From assembly GCA_934402375.1 (NCBI GenBank), contig CAKRUB010000017.1, positions 1 to 56,711 of the forward strand: a stretch of DNA of 56,711 nt, written 5' to 3'. The stretch comes from an uncultured Acetatifactor sp. (lineage in GTDB: Bacteria; Bacillota; Clostridia; Lachnospirales; Lachnospiraceae). Below, piece by piece: positions 7,571-16,105 of this stretch (the first letter of the stretch is position 1; each line of letters opens with the position of its first letter). The notes beneath the pieces were generated by a model, which saw nothing but the letters and a program-made list of their open reading frames with translations, was not told the DNA's origin and ran no database searches. The position numbers and the translations under genes were made by a program.

Positions 7571-8447
7571 TTACAGCCTGTGGATGATGATGCTTGCTGT
7601 TGACAGCATCATAACAGGTTATGCCTTTGAACCGAAGAGGAAGGATATGTCCAGATGGAAATGTATTGTGGGCATGATGCTGTCAGAGTTTCCGCCGATG
7701 ATGTTCAAACTGGTGGCAGGACAGCATGAAATGTGGAGATTGGCAGGTCTGGGGATGATGGTGGGGTTTGTTCTCTGCTATATGCATTTTTTCATGGCAG
7801 GATACTTTTGGGAAAAAGCATTGTTCCGGCTGATGATTGTTGCATGTATGTTTGTCGCGGAGATCGTGGCGCAGTTGATTCTGTATCAGGATATGCGCAC
7901 CCACCCGGACGAGCTTGTCTTTGGCACTCCGCTGATGACGGTGTTGAATACCTGTATCTTTGTCATGGCATGCTTTTTCTGTGTGATCTGCCTGATAATA
8001 AAAAGAGGATGGAACGGCAGACCAACTTATCGCACGGGGGCTTTCTATGCATTCTGCCTTTTTCCCATCAGTCAGATTTTGTTGATGATTGAATTGAATA
8101 CACGTCTTTATAAGGGGAGAACCTTTGAAACGCACTTTGCGGCGGGGGCAGTTCTTTTCATTGTGTTTGCGGATGTGTTCTTCATCTATGCGCTGTTGAG
8201 ACAACAGGAAATGTATGAGCTGGAGGAGAGACTGTGCAAGCTGGAGGAGGCATATGCCGTCGAGCAGAATCATTACCGCGAAATAGAGAGCAGAAATGAG
8301 GAGCTTGCAAAGATCCGCCATGATCTGAATGAACATCTGATCATAATGAAAGAACTCCTGCGGAGGAGAGAGTATGAGCAGATAAGGAAAATGCTGAGTA
8401 CGCTGAAGGAAAGGGTGCAGGAAACGCAGGAGAAGGAAAAAACTTGA
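7554..8447 (+). CDS. six-helix AgrC-like sensor with His box but no ATPase domain
   Basis: 297 residues. Six hydrophobic segments span ~5-200. A coiled coil (EQNHYREIESRNEELAKI) clearly related to that of the preceding protein is followed by the intact H box IRHDLNEH with His256. The protein then ends at a normal stop ~40 residues later. No GHKL ATPase sequence follows in any frame before the next gene. It overlaps the upstream sensor gene by 17 bp. Taken together the pair looks like one histidine kinase divided into a His-bearing receptor and a partner ATPase. Confidence 0.8.
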   Translation: MFHLVNYSLWMMMLAVDSIITGYAFEPKRKDMSRWKCIVGMMLSEFPPMMFKLVAGQHEMWRLAGLGMMVGFVLCYMHFFMAGYFWEKALFRLMIVACMFVAEIVAQLILYQDMRTHPDELVFGTPLMTVLNTCIFVMACFFCVICLIIKRGWNGRPTYRTGAFYAFCLFPISQILLMIELNTRLYKGRTFETHFAAGAVLFIVFADVFFIYALLRQQEMYELEERLCKLEEAYAVEQNHYREIESRNEELAKIRHDLNEHLIIMKELLRRREYEQIRKMLSTLKERVQETQEKEKT

Positions 8448-8495
8448 AGGACTGTGTCATTTTTGCTCCTTTTTTGGCTGTTTTTGGCGAAGCGG

Positions 8496-8523
8496 TTGAA
8501 GCGATAGATACAGCTTATAAAAT
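8496..8523 (+). promoter_or_regulatory. candidate promoter of the T7SS operon
   Basis: TTGAAG (8496-8501), 16 bp, TAAAAT (8518-8523). It is followed immediately by three 19-bp tandem repeats and lies 100 bp before the EssC start. The 176-bp gap 8448-8623 holds no gene and no clear terminator, so read-through from the sensor genes may also occur. Confidence 0.5.
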
Positions 8524-8526
8524 AGC

Positions 8527-8583
8527 AATATGCGGATAGCTGCACAATATGCGGATAGCTGCACAATATGCGGATAGCTGCAT
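8527..8583. repeat. three tandem 19-bp repeats upstream of essC
   Basis: The unit AATATGCGGATAGCTGCAC occurs three times without spacing (8527-8545, 8546-8564, 8565-8583; the last ends in T). Each unit is nearly two helical turns, so bound proteins would be arrayed on almost the same DNA face. The place between the -10 and the EssC start suggests an operator or a 5' leader element. Confidence 0.8.
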
Positions 8584-8623
8584 ATGAAAACGCAGCAAAA
8601 GTTAAAATTGTGAGAGGGACAAA

Positions 8624-11600
8624 ATGAAGAAACAGATTCTGTATTTTAATTTTGAGGACAAAATATTTGAGTACCCACTGCCGGCATTAAATAACCGGAG
8701 ACACAGCTTTGATCTGTCGGCATATACATCCTATCCCTGTGTCATCAGCTTTGAAGTGTGGGATGACATCTGGTTCATAAAGAGAACAGATAATTATGAA
8801 GTGGCGGTTGACGGCTATGAGTATAATACCATCCGGCTGGATACAGGGCTGCTGCTTCATATCCGGTTAAAAAATCAGGATGAAATATTTACAGTCATGG
8901 TTCTGGATCAAAGTATGGAGATTACGGAATTCAGAAAGTACAGCATGGCGGGGAAAAACGAGGTGACAATCGGCGCCGATCCGGCATCCGATATTTTTAT
9001 TTCCGAGGAGTATGTGAGCCGTAAGCATGCCGTCATTATAAGGAAGCCGGACGGCATGTACATTAAGGACAGCAGTAAAAACGGTACTTTTCTGAACGGC
9101 CAACGCCTGCTGAGCACAATGAAGCTCAAATGCTTTGATGAAATTTACATATTGGGAGTAAAGCTTGTCTGTTTGGGAGACATGATCGCGGTCAATCATC
9201 TGGCATCTGTTTCCGCCGGACTGCCGGAAGTGGACAGTGTGACACGGTCGTTTTCGGTGGGTGACGTGGTGGAGGAGCAGACAGATATTGACGGCTATTT
9301 TACAAGGGCACCCCGGAATATGGAGCCGCTTGTTGAGTCGGCGGTGGAAATTGAAGCGCCGCCCTCTAACCAGAAGCAGAAGCAACAGCCGCTCCTGTTT
9401 ATTCTCGGACCTTCGGTAACGATGCCTCTGCCCATCATGCTGTCAGTCTTATTCAACATGTACAGTAATTCCGGTGGAACAGGGATTTCCATGTATTTTG
9501 GAACGCTGATCTCTGTGTTTGCGTCTGCGTTTGTCGGGGCAATGTGGGCGATTGCCCATCAGCAGTACAACAAAAAAGAAGCACGGGAGGCAGAAAAGTT
9601 CAGAGTTCAGGGATATAAAAAGTACATCAGCCAGAATGAACAGCTGCTTGAGGCAAGACACAAATATAACAAACAGCTTCTGGAACAGCAATATCTGAGT
9701 ACGGCGGAGCTGTTGCGCGTACCGGAAGAAAACCATGCTCTTTTGTGGAACAGAAATGTGAACCACAAAGATTTTCTCACGATCAGACTGGGAAAGGGAC
9801 AGATCGAATTTCCCGGTAAGATTGCGATCCCGAAGGATCGTTTTTCCCTCACGGAGGACGAACTGGCGAGTCTGCCTTATGAGCTGTATAACAAATTCCA
9901 TTACATGAAGGATGCGGTGTCGACAATTAATCTACGCGAAAACAAATTGATCGGCGTGGTGGGAGAGCCGGACAGGGTGATGCAGCTTGCACAGGTGATC
10001 GCCATTCAGACCGCTGCGCTGCATTGCTACACGGATGTAAAAATGGCGTTTTTGTACAATCAGCATGAGCGTGAGCAGGCGGAATGGATGAAATGGCTTC
10101 CACACACCTTCTCAAGCGATAAAAAAGTCAGATACATGGCGGCGGACAGCTACTCTTACCAGAATGTTCTTTTTGAACTCACGGGCGAGCTGAGAAACCG
10201 TGAGGAAAAGATGGAGAAGGACGGCGGCAATGCGCAGCTTCTGCCTCATTTTATTGTATTTAGTACGGAAAAGGAGATTCTGGAAAAAGAGGCGATTTAC
10301 TCCTATATGATTAATTCGCGGGATTACGGCTTTACCTTTATCCTTCTCTATGGAGAAATGGACAGACTGCCCAACGAATGTACCCGTATCATACAGTGTG
10401 ACGACAGCTACACGGGAGTGTTCGCATTGAACAAAAACAAGAATGCGACGAACGAGATTATCTTCGATACTGTCCGGACGTTCGAGGCAGAGCAGTTTGC
10501 AAGGAAGCTAAGTGGTATTTATGTGAATGAGAATTCCGGCGGTGAGATTCCGACCATGATCGATTTTATGGAAATGATGCAGATTGGCTGTGCGGAACAG
10601 TGGGATCTGATTAAGCATTACAAGGAAAACAGAGCCTATGAGAGCATCCGGGCGCTGATGGGACTGACGCACGGAAATAAGCCGATGTATCTCGATATTC
10701 ATGAAAAAAAGCATGGTCCGCACGGATTGGTTGCCGGTACGACGGGTTCCGGAAAAAGTGAGACTATCATGACCCTTATCCTGTCGCTGGCAATGAATTA
10801 TCATCCCGATGAGGTCGCGTTCGTGCTGATTGACTATAAGGGCGGCGGAATGGCGGCTCCATTTATCGGAATGCCGCATACGGCGGGGACGATTACCAAC
10901 ATCGGAAACAGTGACGAGACAGAAAGTATTGACGTGAACCAGACGAGGAGAGCGCTGATTTCCATCAAAAGCGAGATCAGGCGCCGCCAGAAGATTTTTA
11001 ATAAATATAAGGTAAACCATATTGATTCGTACATCCGGCTGTACAGGGATGAACAGGCGGAGGAGCCTGTGCCGCATCTTATTATTATTTCCGATGAGTT
11101 TGCGGAGCTGAAAAAGGAGCAGCCGGAATTTATCAAGGAGCTGGTAAGTGCTGCCAGAGTGGGAAGAAGTCTCGGAATCCATCTGATTCTGGCGACACAG
11201 AAGCCTGCGGGTGTGGTTGACGATGAGATATGGAGCAATTCGAGGTTTAAGATATGTCTGCGCGTTCAGGATAAGCAGGACAGTATCGGCATGCTGAAGA
11301 GACCGGAGGCAGCAGCTCTGACCGGAACAGGACGCGCGTATCTTCAGATAGGAAATGATGAGATTTTTGAAATGTTTCAGTCCGGCTATGCGGGGGCGGC
11401 ATACGAGCCTAAGGAGGAGATTGAGCTGTCGCAGCACAACGAGGTTTCCATGATTGGTCTGGACGGAGGCCACCTTGTGACTCCGAGAAAAAAGAAGAAT
11501 CCGTGGGCATCCAGCCAGCTGAAGGCATGTATTCATTACATTTCCAGAATTGCGGCGAAAAACCATATCCATCCTGCGAAACCCCTCTGGATGCCGCCGT

Positions 11601-13222
11601 TGCCGGAAATGCTTTATCTGGAAGATGTGGAGGCGAAATACCCGTTGCCGGGGGATGGAATCTGTGCGGTCTACGGACTGGTGGATCAGCCTGAACTGCA
11701 GAAGCAATATCCGGCAACTATTGACTTTATGTCAACCGCGAACCTGTTGATCATAGGAAATATCGGAATGGGAAAGACGACATTGCTCCAGACGATTCTG
11801 TTCTCGCTGGCAACGCGGTACAGTACGGAGGATGTCACAATCTACTGCATGGATTTCTCCAGCAGAACCTTTAAGATATTCAAACGGCTTCCCCACTGCG
11901 GAGGCGTTGCATTCCCGGAGGAGGATGAAGCAGTACGCAGGATGATCAGTCTGATCTCTGAGATGATGGATGAGAGGCGTCATACCTTTGAGGAGGCGGG
12001 AGTAGGAAGCTATCGCGAATACCGTACAATCAACAGGATTCCGTTGATCCTGCTCTGCATCGATAACTATGCAATGTTCAAGGAACTGTATGACGAAGAA
12101 CGGCTGACGCTGCTGCTCAGAGAAGGCTCAAAGTACGGCATTCAGGTTGTCGTGACAGCAAACGGCGTCAATGACCTGAATTACAGAATCCGGCAGAATT
12201 TTTCGGACATTATCCCGCTGTATCTGGGTGAGAAGGGAAAATATCTCGATGCGTTCGGCGTAACACCCGAATTCCTGCCCGGAAATTATAAAGGGCGCGG
12301 ACTTCTGCGTGCGGACAGCGTTGTGGAATTTCAGACGGCGCTGGCGGTACATGCCCAAAATGAGGTTGAGCGCAACCACATGATCGTTGAGCTGTTCAAG
12401 CGGATGGCGGAAAAGAATGAAGCCGTATCGGTAAAACATGTCAGAACGATACCGAAGGAAGAGAGCTTCGAGAACTTTGCTTTGAAGCCGGAATTCACAG
12501 ACTGTATTCCGCTGGGATACAATGTGGCTGATGTGAAACCTGAAGGTATTTCATTCGAGGATTTTTTCTGCTACACCGTCTGTGCAACGACGACAAAGTC
12601 CGTGCGCGCTTTTTCGGAGAATTTATTATATGCCTGCGAGCGCCTGAACATAGAAACGGTTCAGGTTTCCGCGGAAAGACGGGAGGGAGCGGGTCAGGTT
12701 TACCTCGGAGAATATGAAGCGATTGTAGAGTTTGAAAAGAGCCTGAAACAGGAATTCGCGGCAAGAAGCCTGTTTGCGAAAGAACAATGCGTCGGACTGA
12801 CGGAGAAAGAAAAGCTGGCAAAGGTAACGGAGCATTTCGGAAGAAAGGTTGTTCTGATTGAGAGTCTGGCGGATTTTGCGGAAACCCTGTACGAAAATTA
12901 TGGTGATAAGGAAAAGCCTGCTCCGCTGATGGAGTTCCTCCTGAAAAATGGGCAGGGGCTTGGTATCTATTTCTTTTCGTTCGTGGAGAATGGCAAATGG
13001 GGAGCCTATGCGGAATATGCGGTGTACAAAATTTTCACGGGATACCGCAAGGGAATCTGCTTCGGAGGAAAGCTGGATCAACAGAAAATCCTTGACTTTG
13101 ATCTGCTGGAGCTGCCCTTGCGTAAACTGATGAAGCCTACTGATTACAATGTCGGCAGCTTTGTGCAGGATAATAAACTTAAACAGATCTATATGCCGTT
13201 GAAGGGAGGGAAAGAGGCATGA
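8624..13222 (+). CDS. essC: EssC-type FtsK/SpoIIIE ATPase of a type VII secretion system
   Basis: 1532 residues, close to the usual EssC length. In order: an N-terminal region with an FHA domain (~110-185; DIFISEEYVSRKHAVI and SSKNGTFLNG), two membrane segments (~256-280 and 287-311), then three FtsK-like ATPase modules. Module 1 has Walker A GTTGSGKSE (~704-712) and Walker B HLIIISDEF. Module 2 has Walker A GNIGMGKTT (~1045) and Walker B LILLCIDNY. Module 3 (after ~1290) lacks a Walker A, as is common in EssC. The FHA has GA where most have GR, losing an Arg that contacts phosphate. It energises export of WXG100-type substrates. Its TGA overlaps the next start codon. Confidence 0.93.
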   Translation: MKKQILYFNFEDKIFEYPLPALNNRRHSFDLSAYTSYPCVISFEVWDDIWFIKRTDNYEVAVDGYEYNTIRLDTGLLLHIRLKNQDEIFTVMVLDQSMEITEFRKYSMAGKNEVTIGADPASDIFISEEYVSRKHAVIIRKPDGMYIKDSSKNGTFLNGQRLLSTMKLKCFDEIYILGVKLVCLGDMIAVNHLASVSAGLPEVDSVTRSFSVGDVVEEQTDIDGYFTRAPRNMEPLVESAVEIEAPPSNQKQKQQPLLFILGPSVTMPLPIMLSVLFNMYSNSGGTGISMYFGTLISVFASAFVGAMWAIAHQQYNKKEAREAEKFRVQGYKKYISQNEQLLEARHKYNKQLLEQQYLSTAELLRVPEENHALLWNRNVNHKDFLTIRLGKGQIEFPGKIAIPKDRFSLTEDELASLPYELYNKFHYMKDAVSTINLRENKLIGVVGEPDRVMQLAQVIAIQTAALHCYTDVKMAFLYNQHEREQAEWMKWLPHTFSSDKKVRYMAADSYSYQNVLFELTGELRNREEKMEKDGGNAQLLPHFIVFSTEKEILEKEAIYSYMINSRDYGFTFILLYGEMDRLPNECTRIIQCDDSYTGVFALNKNKNATNEIIFDTVRTFEAEQFARKLSGIYVNENSGGEIPTMIDFMEMMQIGCAEQWDLIKHYKENRAYESIRALMGLTHGNKPMYLDIHEKKHGPHGLVAGTTGSGKSETIMTLILSLAMNYHPDEVAFVLIDYKGGGMAAPFIGMPHTAGTITNIGNSDETESIDVNQTRRALISIKSEIRRRQKIFNKYKVNHIDSYIRLYRDEQAEEPVPHLIIISDEFAELKKEQPEFIKELVSAARVGRSLGIHLILATQKPAGVVDDEIWSNSRFKICLRVQDKQDSIGMLKRPEAAALTGTGRAYLQIGNDEIFEMFQSGYAGAAYEPKEEIELSQHNEVSMIGLDGGHLVTPRKKKNPWASSQLKACIHYISRIAAKNHIHPAKPLWMPPLPEMLYLEDVEAKYPLPGDGICAVYGLVDQPELQKQYPATIDFMSTANLLIIGNIGMGKTTLLQTILFSLATRYSTEDVTIYCMDFSSRTFKIFKRLPHCGGVAFPEEDEAVRRMISLISEMMDERRHTFEEAGVGSYREYRTINRIPLILLCIDNYAMFKELYDEERLTLLLREGSKYGIQVVVTANGVNDLNYRIRQNFSDIIPLYLGEKGKYLDAFGVTPEFLPGNYKGRGLLRADSVVEFQTALAVHAQNEVERNHMIVELFKRMAEKNEAVSVKHVRTIPKEESFENFALKPEFTDCIPLGYNVADVKPEGISFEDFFCYTVCATTTKSVRAFSENLLYACERLNIETVQVSAERREGAGQVYLGEYEAIVEFEKSLKQEFAARSLFAKEQCVGLTEKEKLAKVTEHFGRKVVLIESLADFAETLYENYGDKEKPAPLMEFLLKNGQGLGIYFFSFVENGKWGAYAEYAVYKIFTGYRKGICFGGKLDQQKILDFDLLELPLRKLMKPTDYNVGSFVQDNKLKQIYMPLKGGKEA

Positions 13223-13524
13223 AGTATGAGTGGAACACTGACAATCTTGCCGCATTGGCAAAAAGCATGGAACAGTCAAGGGAAAACGTAGACAGGCAGA
13301 GAGCGATTCTGGAGAACTGCATCAAAGTAAGTGAAGCAACCTTTCAGGGAGAAGCAGGAGAGGCATTCTTGAGAAATCTTCAGAGTGATCTGGAAAAGAT
13401 GAAGGAACTCAGTTCGCTGCTGGATATACAGAGCAGAAAGCTCAGACTGGTTGCGGAAAAATATTACGGAAACTGTGAAGAGAGCCTGCAGGCAAAGGTT
13501 CAGGAGCTTCTGGCGACCCCATAA
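13219..13524 (+). CDS. WXG100-like small secreted/partner protein 1
   Basis: 101 residues, two long helices separated by a turn reading FQGEAGEAF, where Phe takes the place of the Trp of the WXG motif. Its start overlaps the EssC stop (ATGA), so translation is coupled. WXG100 proteins form helical hairpin dimers and are exported by, or act as chaperones for, EssC. With Phe in the motif it may be a partner subunit rather than a classic EsxA. Confidence 0.75.
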   Translation: MKYEWNTDNLAALAKSMEQSRENVDRQRAILENCIKVSEATFQGEAGEAFLRNLQSDLEKMKELSSLLDIQSRKLRLVAEKYYGNCEESLQAKVQELLATP

Positions 13525-13545
13525 GGCAGGAAAGGAAGGACGGAA

Positions 13546-13863
13546 ATGGCACAGAAAATTAAACTGGATGAAGGCGCGGCAATGGAACTGATACAGAAGC
13601 TGAATTCGGTGAGAAGCGCAATGGATACGGTAGAGAGCGGACTCAGGGCTGTCAAGACAGTGTCCCGGATGGGATGGAGCGGGAAAGCACTCGGGCAGTT
13701 TAAAGAAAACTGTCTCAAGCTCCGGCAGAAGGCGGCGGACATCAATTCCTGTCTGGATAAGGATGTACAGGGACTTTACGATGCTGCGGGGATATTCAGG
13801 GAGACAGAGACAAAGAATGTCAAGCTGACGCAGGAGCTGAGCACCGACAATATTTTTGTGTAA
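13546..13863 (+). CDS. WXG100-like protein 2 with C-terminal LSTDNIF tail
   Basis: 105 residues with a helical hairpin and the turn MGWSGKALGQF (WSG). It ends in LTQELSTDNIFV. The same LSTDNIF ending closes the WXG100-like protein at 15782, though the rest of the two sequences is diverged. In other T7SS substrates a C-terminal motif directs export, so this tail may be a recognition signal. Ribosome site GGAAGGACGG. Confidence 0.8.
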   Translation: MAQKIKLDEGAAMELIQKLNSVRSAMDTVESGLRAVKTVSRMGWSGKALGQFKENCLKLRQKAADINSCLDKDVQGLYDAAGIFRETETKNVKLTQELSTDNIFV

Positions 13864-13874
13864 AGGAGTAGAAG

Positions 13875-14204
13875 ATGGCAGACATTGATTTGAACAGAGA
13901 TGCGCTGAATCAGTCCCGGGAGGAACTGGAGCAGGCGAAAACGATCATACATTTGCAGTGCAATACGTTGAAGGAGGCGGCGGACATCCTCGAGTCCGGC
14001 TGGCGGAGCAAGTCATCGGTACAGCTTCAGGAACTGGTGAATGAGACACAGTCCGAACTTCGCAAGGTGGGAGATGCCATGGGAAGCTGCGCGGGAGAGC
14101 TGTATAAGCTGATGCTTAAGATGCAGCTTGCAGACAGGATTTCTGAGGTCGGCGCTATGGTCTTCGGTGGCGGCAATGGTGACAACGGCGGCGGTTCCAG
14201 ATAA
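13875..14204 (+). CDS. WXG100-like protein 3 with Gly-rich tail
   Basis: 109 residues. A helical hairpin has the turn SGWRSKSSVQLQ (Trp kept, Gly replaced by Ser). It ends in a glycine-rich tail (FGGGNGDNGGGSR) unlike the other four small proteins. It directly precedes the peptidase-effector gene, the usual place of a dedicated small partner of a large T7SS substrate. Ribosome site AAAGGAG. Confidence 0.7.
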   Translation: MADIDLNRDALNQSREELEQAKTIIHLQCNTLKEAADILESGWRSKSSVQLQELVNETQSELRKVGDAMGSCAGELYKLMLKMQLADRISEVGAMVFGGGNGDNGGGSR

Positions 14205-14217
14205 CGGAGGGTAAGTG

Positions 14218-15096
14218 ATGGGTGATTTTCATGCAGAGGTAGTAGAGCTTCAAAGGGCACAGGCGCTTCTTAAATTGGCGGAAAGAAAATTGTCGGACTG
14301 GTCTCCGATTATTACAAGAGCGTATCACCGGCTCGATAATCAGCAGAATGCTACTGTTACAAATGTACGCGGGGCGATTGTCGGCTGGGGCAGAATCTAT
14401 GACGCACAGTGGGAGCGGATACAGAAGATGATCTCCTATATCGACACTGCCATGGCTGAGATGGAACAGGCGGAGGAGCAGGCGTATAAGGAATTGGCGG
14501 ATGCGGAGATCCGGGAGGACAAGAAAGAGAGTGGGAATACAATATCCCAGAAACCGGGACAAAGTGCAGGCACTAACAATAGCGGAGGCGCAACACAGAA
14601 TGAAGGCTCTGCAATAAAGAATAGCACAGTGCAGCATAAGTATTATTATAATTTGGGTGAATGGCAAGCAGGGAAGGGGGTTAATAATGCAGAGGCAGCA
14701 TGCCTGACATGCACATGGACAATGATTCTGAATGGGCTGGGTGTAAATGTGACTCCGATGGACATATACCGGCTGAACGGTAATACTGTTTTTCTGAATA
14801 ATGCGAAGGTGATGCAGCAATACGGATTGGTAAAGGAAACGATACCTGTAGCAAATGAATCGGGTGAGACGACTAAGAGATTGCTGTACGAAGCGTTGCA
14901 AAAGAACCCGCAGGGGGTAGCACTGCGAAATAAAGCAGATACACATTCTATCTATGTTTATCTCAATGCGCAAGGAGAGATTGTGTTCAATGACCCGGGG
15001 TTATCGTATGGTGAGGGAATAAAAAATATTGAGAGATGCCTGCAGTTTTCGGGCTGGAATGATATTAAGGCAATTACAATTCTGAACTTTAAGTAG
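14218..15096 (+). CDS. T7SS effector candidate with C39-like cysteine peptidase domain
   Basis: 292 residues from ATG 14218 (CGGAGG eight bases upstream; a GTG directly before is possible). Residues ~1-100 form a WXG-like helical hairpin with turn VGWGRIYDAQW. A Ser/Asn/Gly/Gln-rich linker (~105-138) leads to a C-terminal domain resembling peptidase C39-like folds: candidate nucleophile Cys162 (EAACLTCTWTMILNGLG), His243 (DTHSIYVYL) and Asp259 (VFNDPG). The second half is more AT-rich than its neighbours, as in toxins with exchanged C-terminal domains. It could be an exported effector or a processing peptidase for the operon's substrates; no obvious immunity gene is present. Confidence 0.75.
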   Translation: MGDFHAEVVELQRAQALLKLAERKLSDWSPIITRAYHRLDNQQNATVTNVRGAIVGWGRIYDAQWERIQKMISYIDTAMAEMEQAEEQAYKELADAEIREDKKESGNTISQKPGQSAGTNNSGGATQNEGSAIKNSTVQHKYYYNLGEWQAGKGVNNAEAACLTCTWTMILNGLGVNVTPMDIYRLNGNTVFLNNAKVMQQYGLVKETIPVANESGETTKRLLYEALQKNPQGVALRNKADTHSIYVYLNAQGEIVFNDPGLSYGEGIKNIERCLQFSGWNDIKAITILNFK

Positions 15097-15139
15097 ACGT
15101 GCGGAGCCGGAACGTGACAACAGGGAAGGAGTAAGAGCG

Positions 15140-15397
15140 ATGGACAAAATTTTATTGGAAATTTCCTGCCCGGCAACGTCGAAGAAATATGATTTCTGGG
15201 TTTCAAAGCAAATGAACATTGCCAGAGTCAAGAAAAAGATGATGTCGGAAATCAGAGAATACGAGAAAAACGATATGATTTTTAATGAGGAAGACCGGGT
15301 GATGCTGTTTTGTGAAAAGGGAATTGCCTTGCAGAATGAATCGGCTTCGTTGGAACAAAGCGGAGTGAGAAGCGGCGATTGCCTGATGCTGGTCTGA
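15140..15397 (+). CDS. YukD/EsaB-like ubiquitin-fold protein
   Basis: 85 residues with the short beta-grasp pattern of YukD/EsaB: MDKILLEISCPATSKKYDFW at the start, a helix, FNEEDRVMLFCEKG and the ending GVRSGDCLMLV. EsaB is a cytoplasmic accessory of firmicute type VII systems. Its position between the effector candidate and the EsxA-like gene supports the identification. Ribosome site GGAAGGAG. Confidence 0.75.
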   Translation: MDKILLEISCPATSKKYDFWVSKQMNIARVKKKMMSEIREYEKNDMIFNEEDRVMLFCEKGIALQNESASLEQSGVRSGDCLMLV

Positions 15398-15475
15398 TAC
15401 ATAGGTGCATGATTGTCACGGTACAGATGCTGTAACCGCGACGTGCAAATAAAAAAAAGAAAAGGAGATTTAGTT

Positions 15476-15769
15476 ATGGCAAGTATGGAGATTACCCCGA
15501 GCATGATGAATCAGGTCGCAATGGACATCAGAACCAAGATCGATGAGTGGCGTTCCACGGTAAAGCAGATTTATCAGCTTCAGGCAGAGCTGGACGCTAT
15601 GTGGGAGGGCAATGCAAGCGACGAGTTCAACAGACAGTTTCAGGAGGATCAGCCGAAGTTTGATAACCTTGCAAGAATGATGGACGAGTATCAGCAGGCG
15701 ATTGTTACGATTGCCGACAATTATGTGCAGGGAGACACAGAGGCAAAGTCATACATTTCAAGAAGGTAG
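15476..15769 (+). CDS. EsxA-like WXG100 protein
   Basis: 97 residues from ATG 15476, preceded by AAAAGGAG; an upstream in-frame ATG at 15413 would add a Cys/Lys/Arg-rich extension without a ribosome site. It is the most canonical WXG100 member here: MASMEITPSMMNQVAMDIRT, the turn MWEGNASDEF, and a second helix ending VQGDTEAKSYI. It is probably the main exported subunit. Confidence 0.88.
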   Translation: MASMEITPSMMNQVAMDIRTKIDEWRSTVKQIYQLQAELDAMWEGNASDEFNRQFQEDQPKFDNLARMMDEYQQAIVTIADNYVQGDTEAKSYISRR

Positions 15770-15781
15770 GAGGAAGAGAAC

Positions 15782-16099
15782 ATGGCAGATTACAGATTAA
15801 AGGTATCTACGGAAGAGGTTAGAACAAAGGCTCAGCAGATCAGTGTCCAGAGGGGAAGTCTGGAGAACCTGCTCTCTGAATTCAAGACAAAGGTCGCTTC
15901 TCTGGAAAACTGCTGGAAGAGTGATTCCGGAGTAGACTATGGTGTCCAGTTCCAGAATGTCTCAAAGAATGTGAACGGCGCGTTGGAGACGCTCCAGAAG
16001 CATGTCAATAATCTTCTGGATGCAGCGAACAGCTATGAGCAGCTCGAATCAAATCAGGTAAAGAAAGCGCAGAATCTGTCTACAGACAACATTTTCTAA
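15782..16099 (+). CDS. WXG100-like protein 5 with LSTDNIF tail
   Basis: 105 residues, helical hairpin with the turn ENCWKSDSGVDY (Trp kept, Gly replaced by Ser). It ends in KKAQNLSTDNIF, matching the tail of the protein at 13546. It follows the EsxA-like gene by 12 nt and is a likely heterodimer partner for it. Ribosome site GGAGGAAG. Confidence 0.8.
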   Translation: MADYRLKVSTEEVRTKAQQISVQRGSLENLLSEFKTKVASLENCWKSDSGVDYGVQFQNVSKNVNGALETLQKHVNNLLDAANSYEQLESNQVKKAQNLSTDNIF

Positions 16100-16105
16100 A
16101 AATAA

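Noticed and set aside
8527..8583. CRISPR array
   Set aside because: The three 19-bp units are directly adjacent with no spacers and no cas genes.
10508..11707. 399-codon minus-strand open frame inside essC
   Set aside because: Low-complexity Arg/His/Leu-rich translation with no ribosome site, antisense to a clear ATPase gene; it is a shadow frame.
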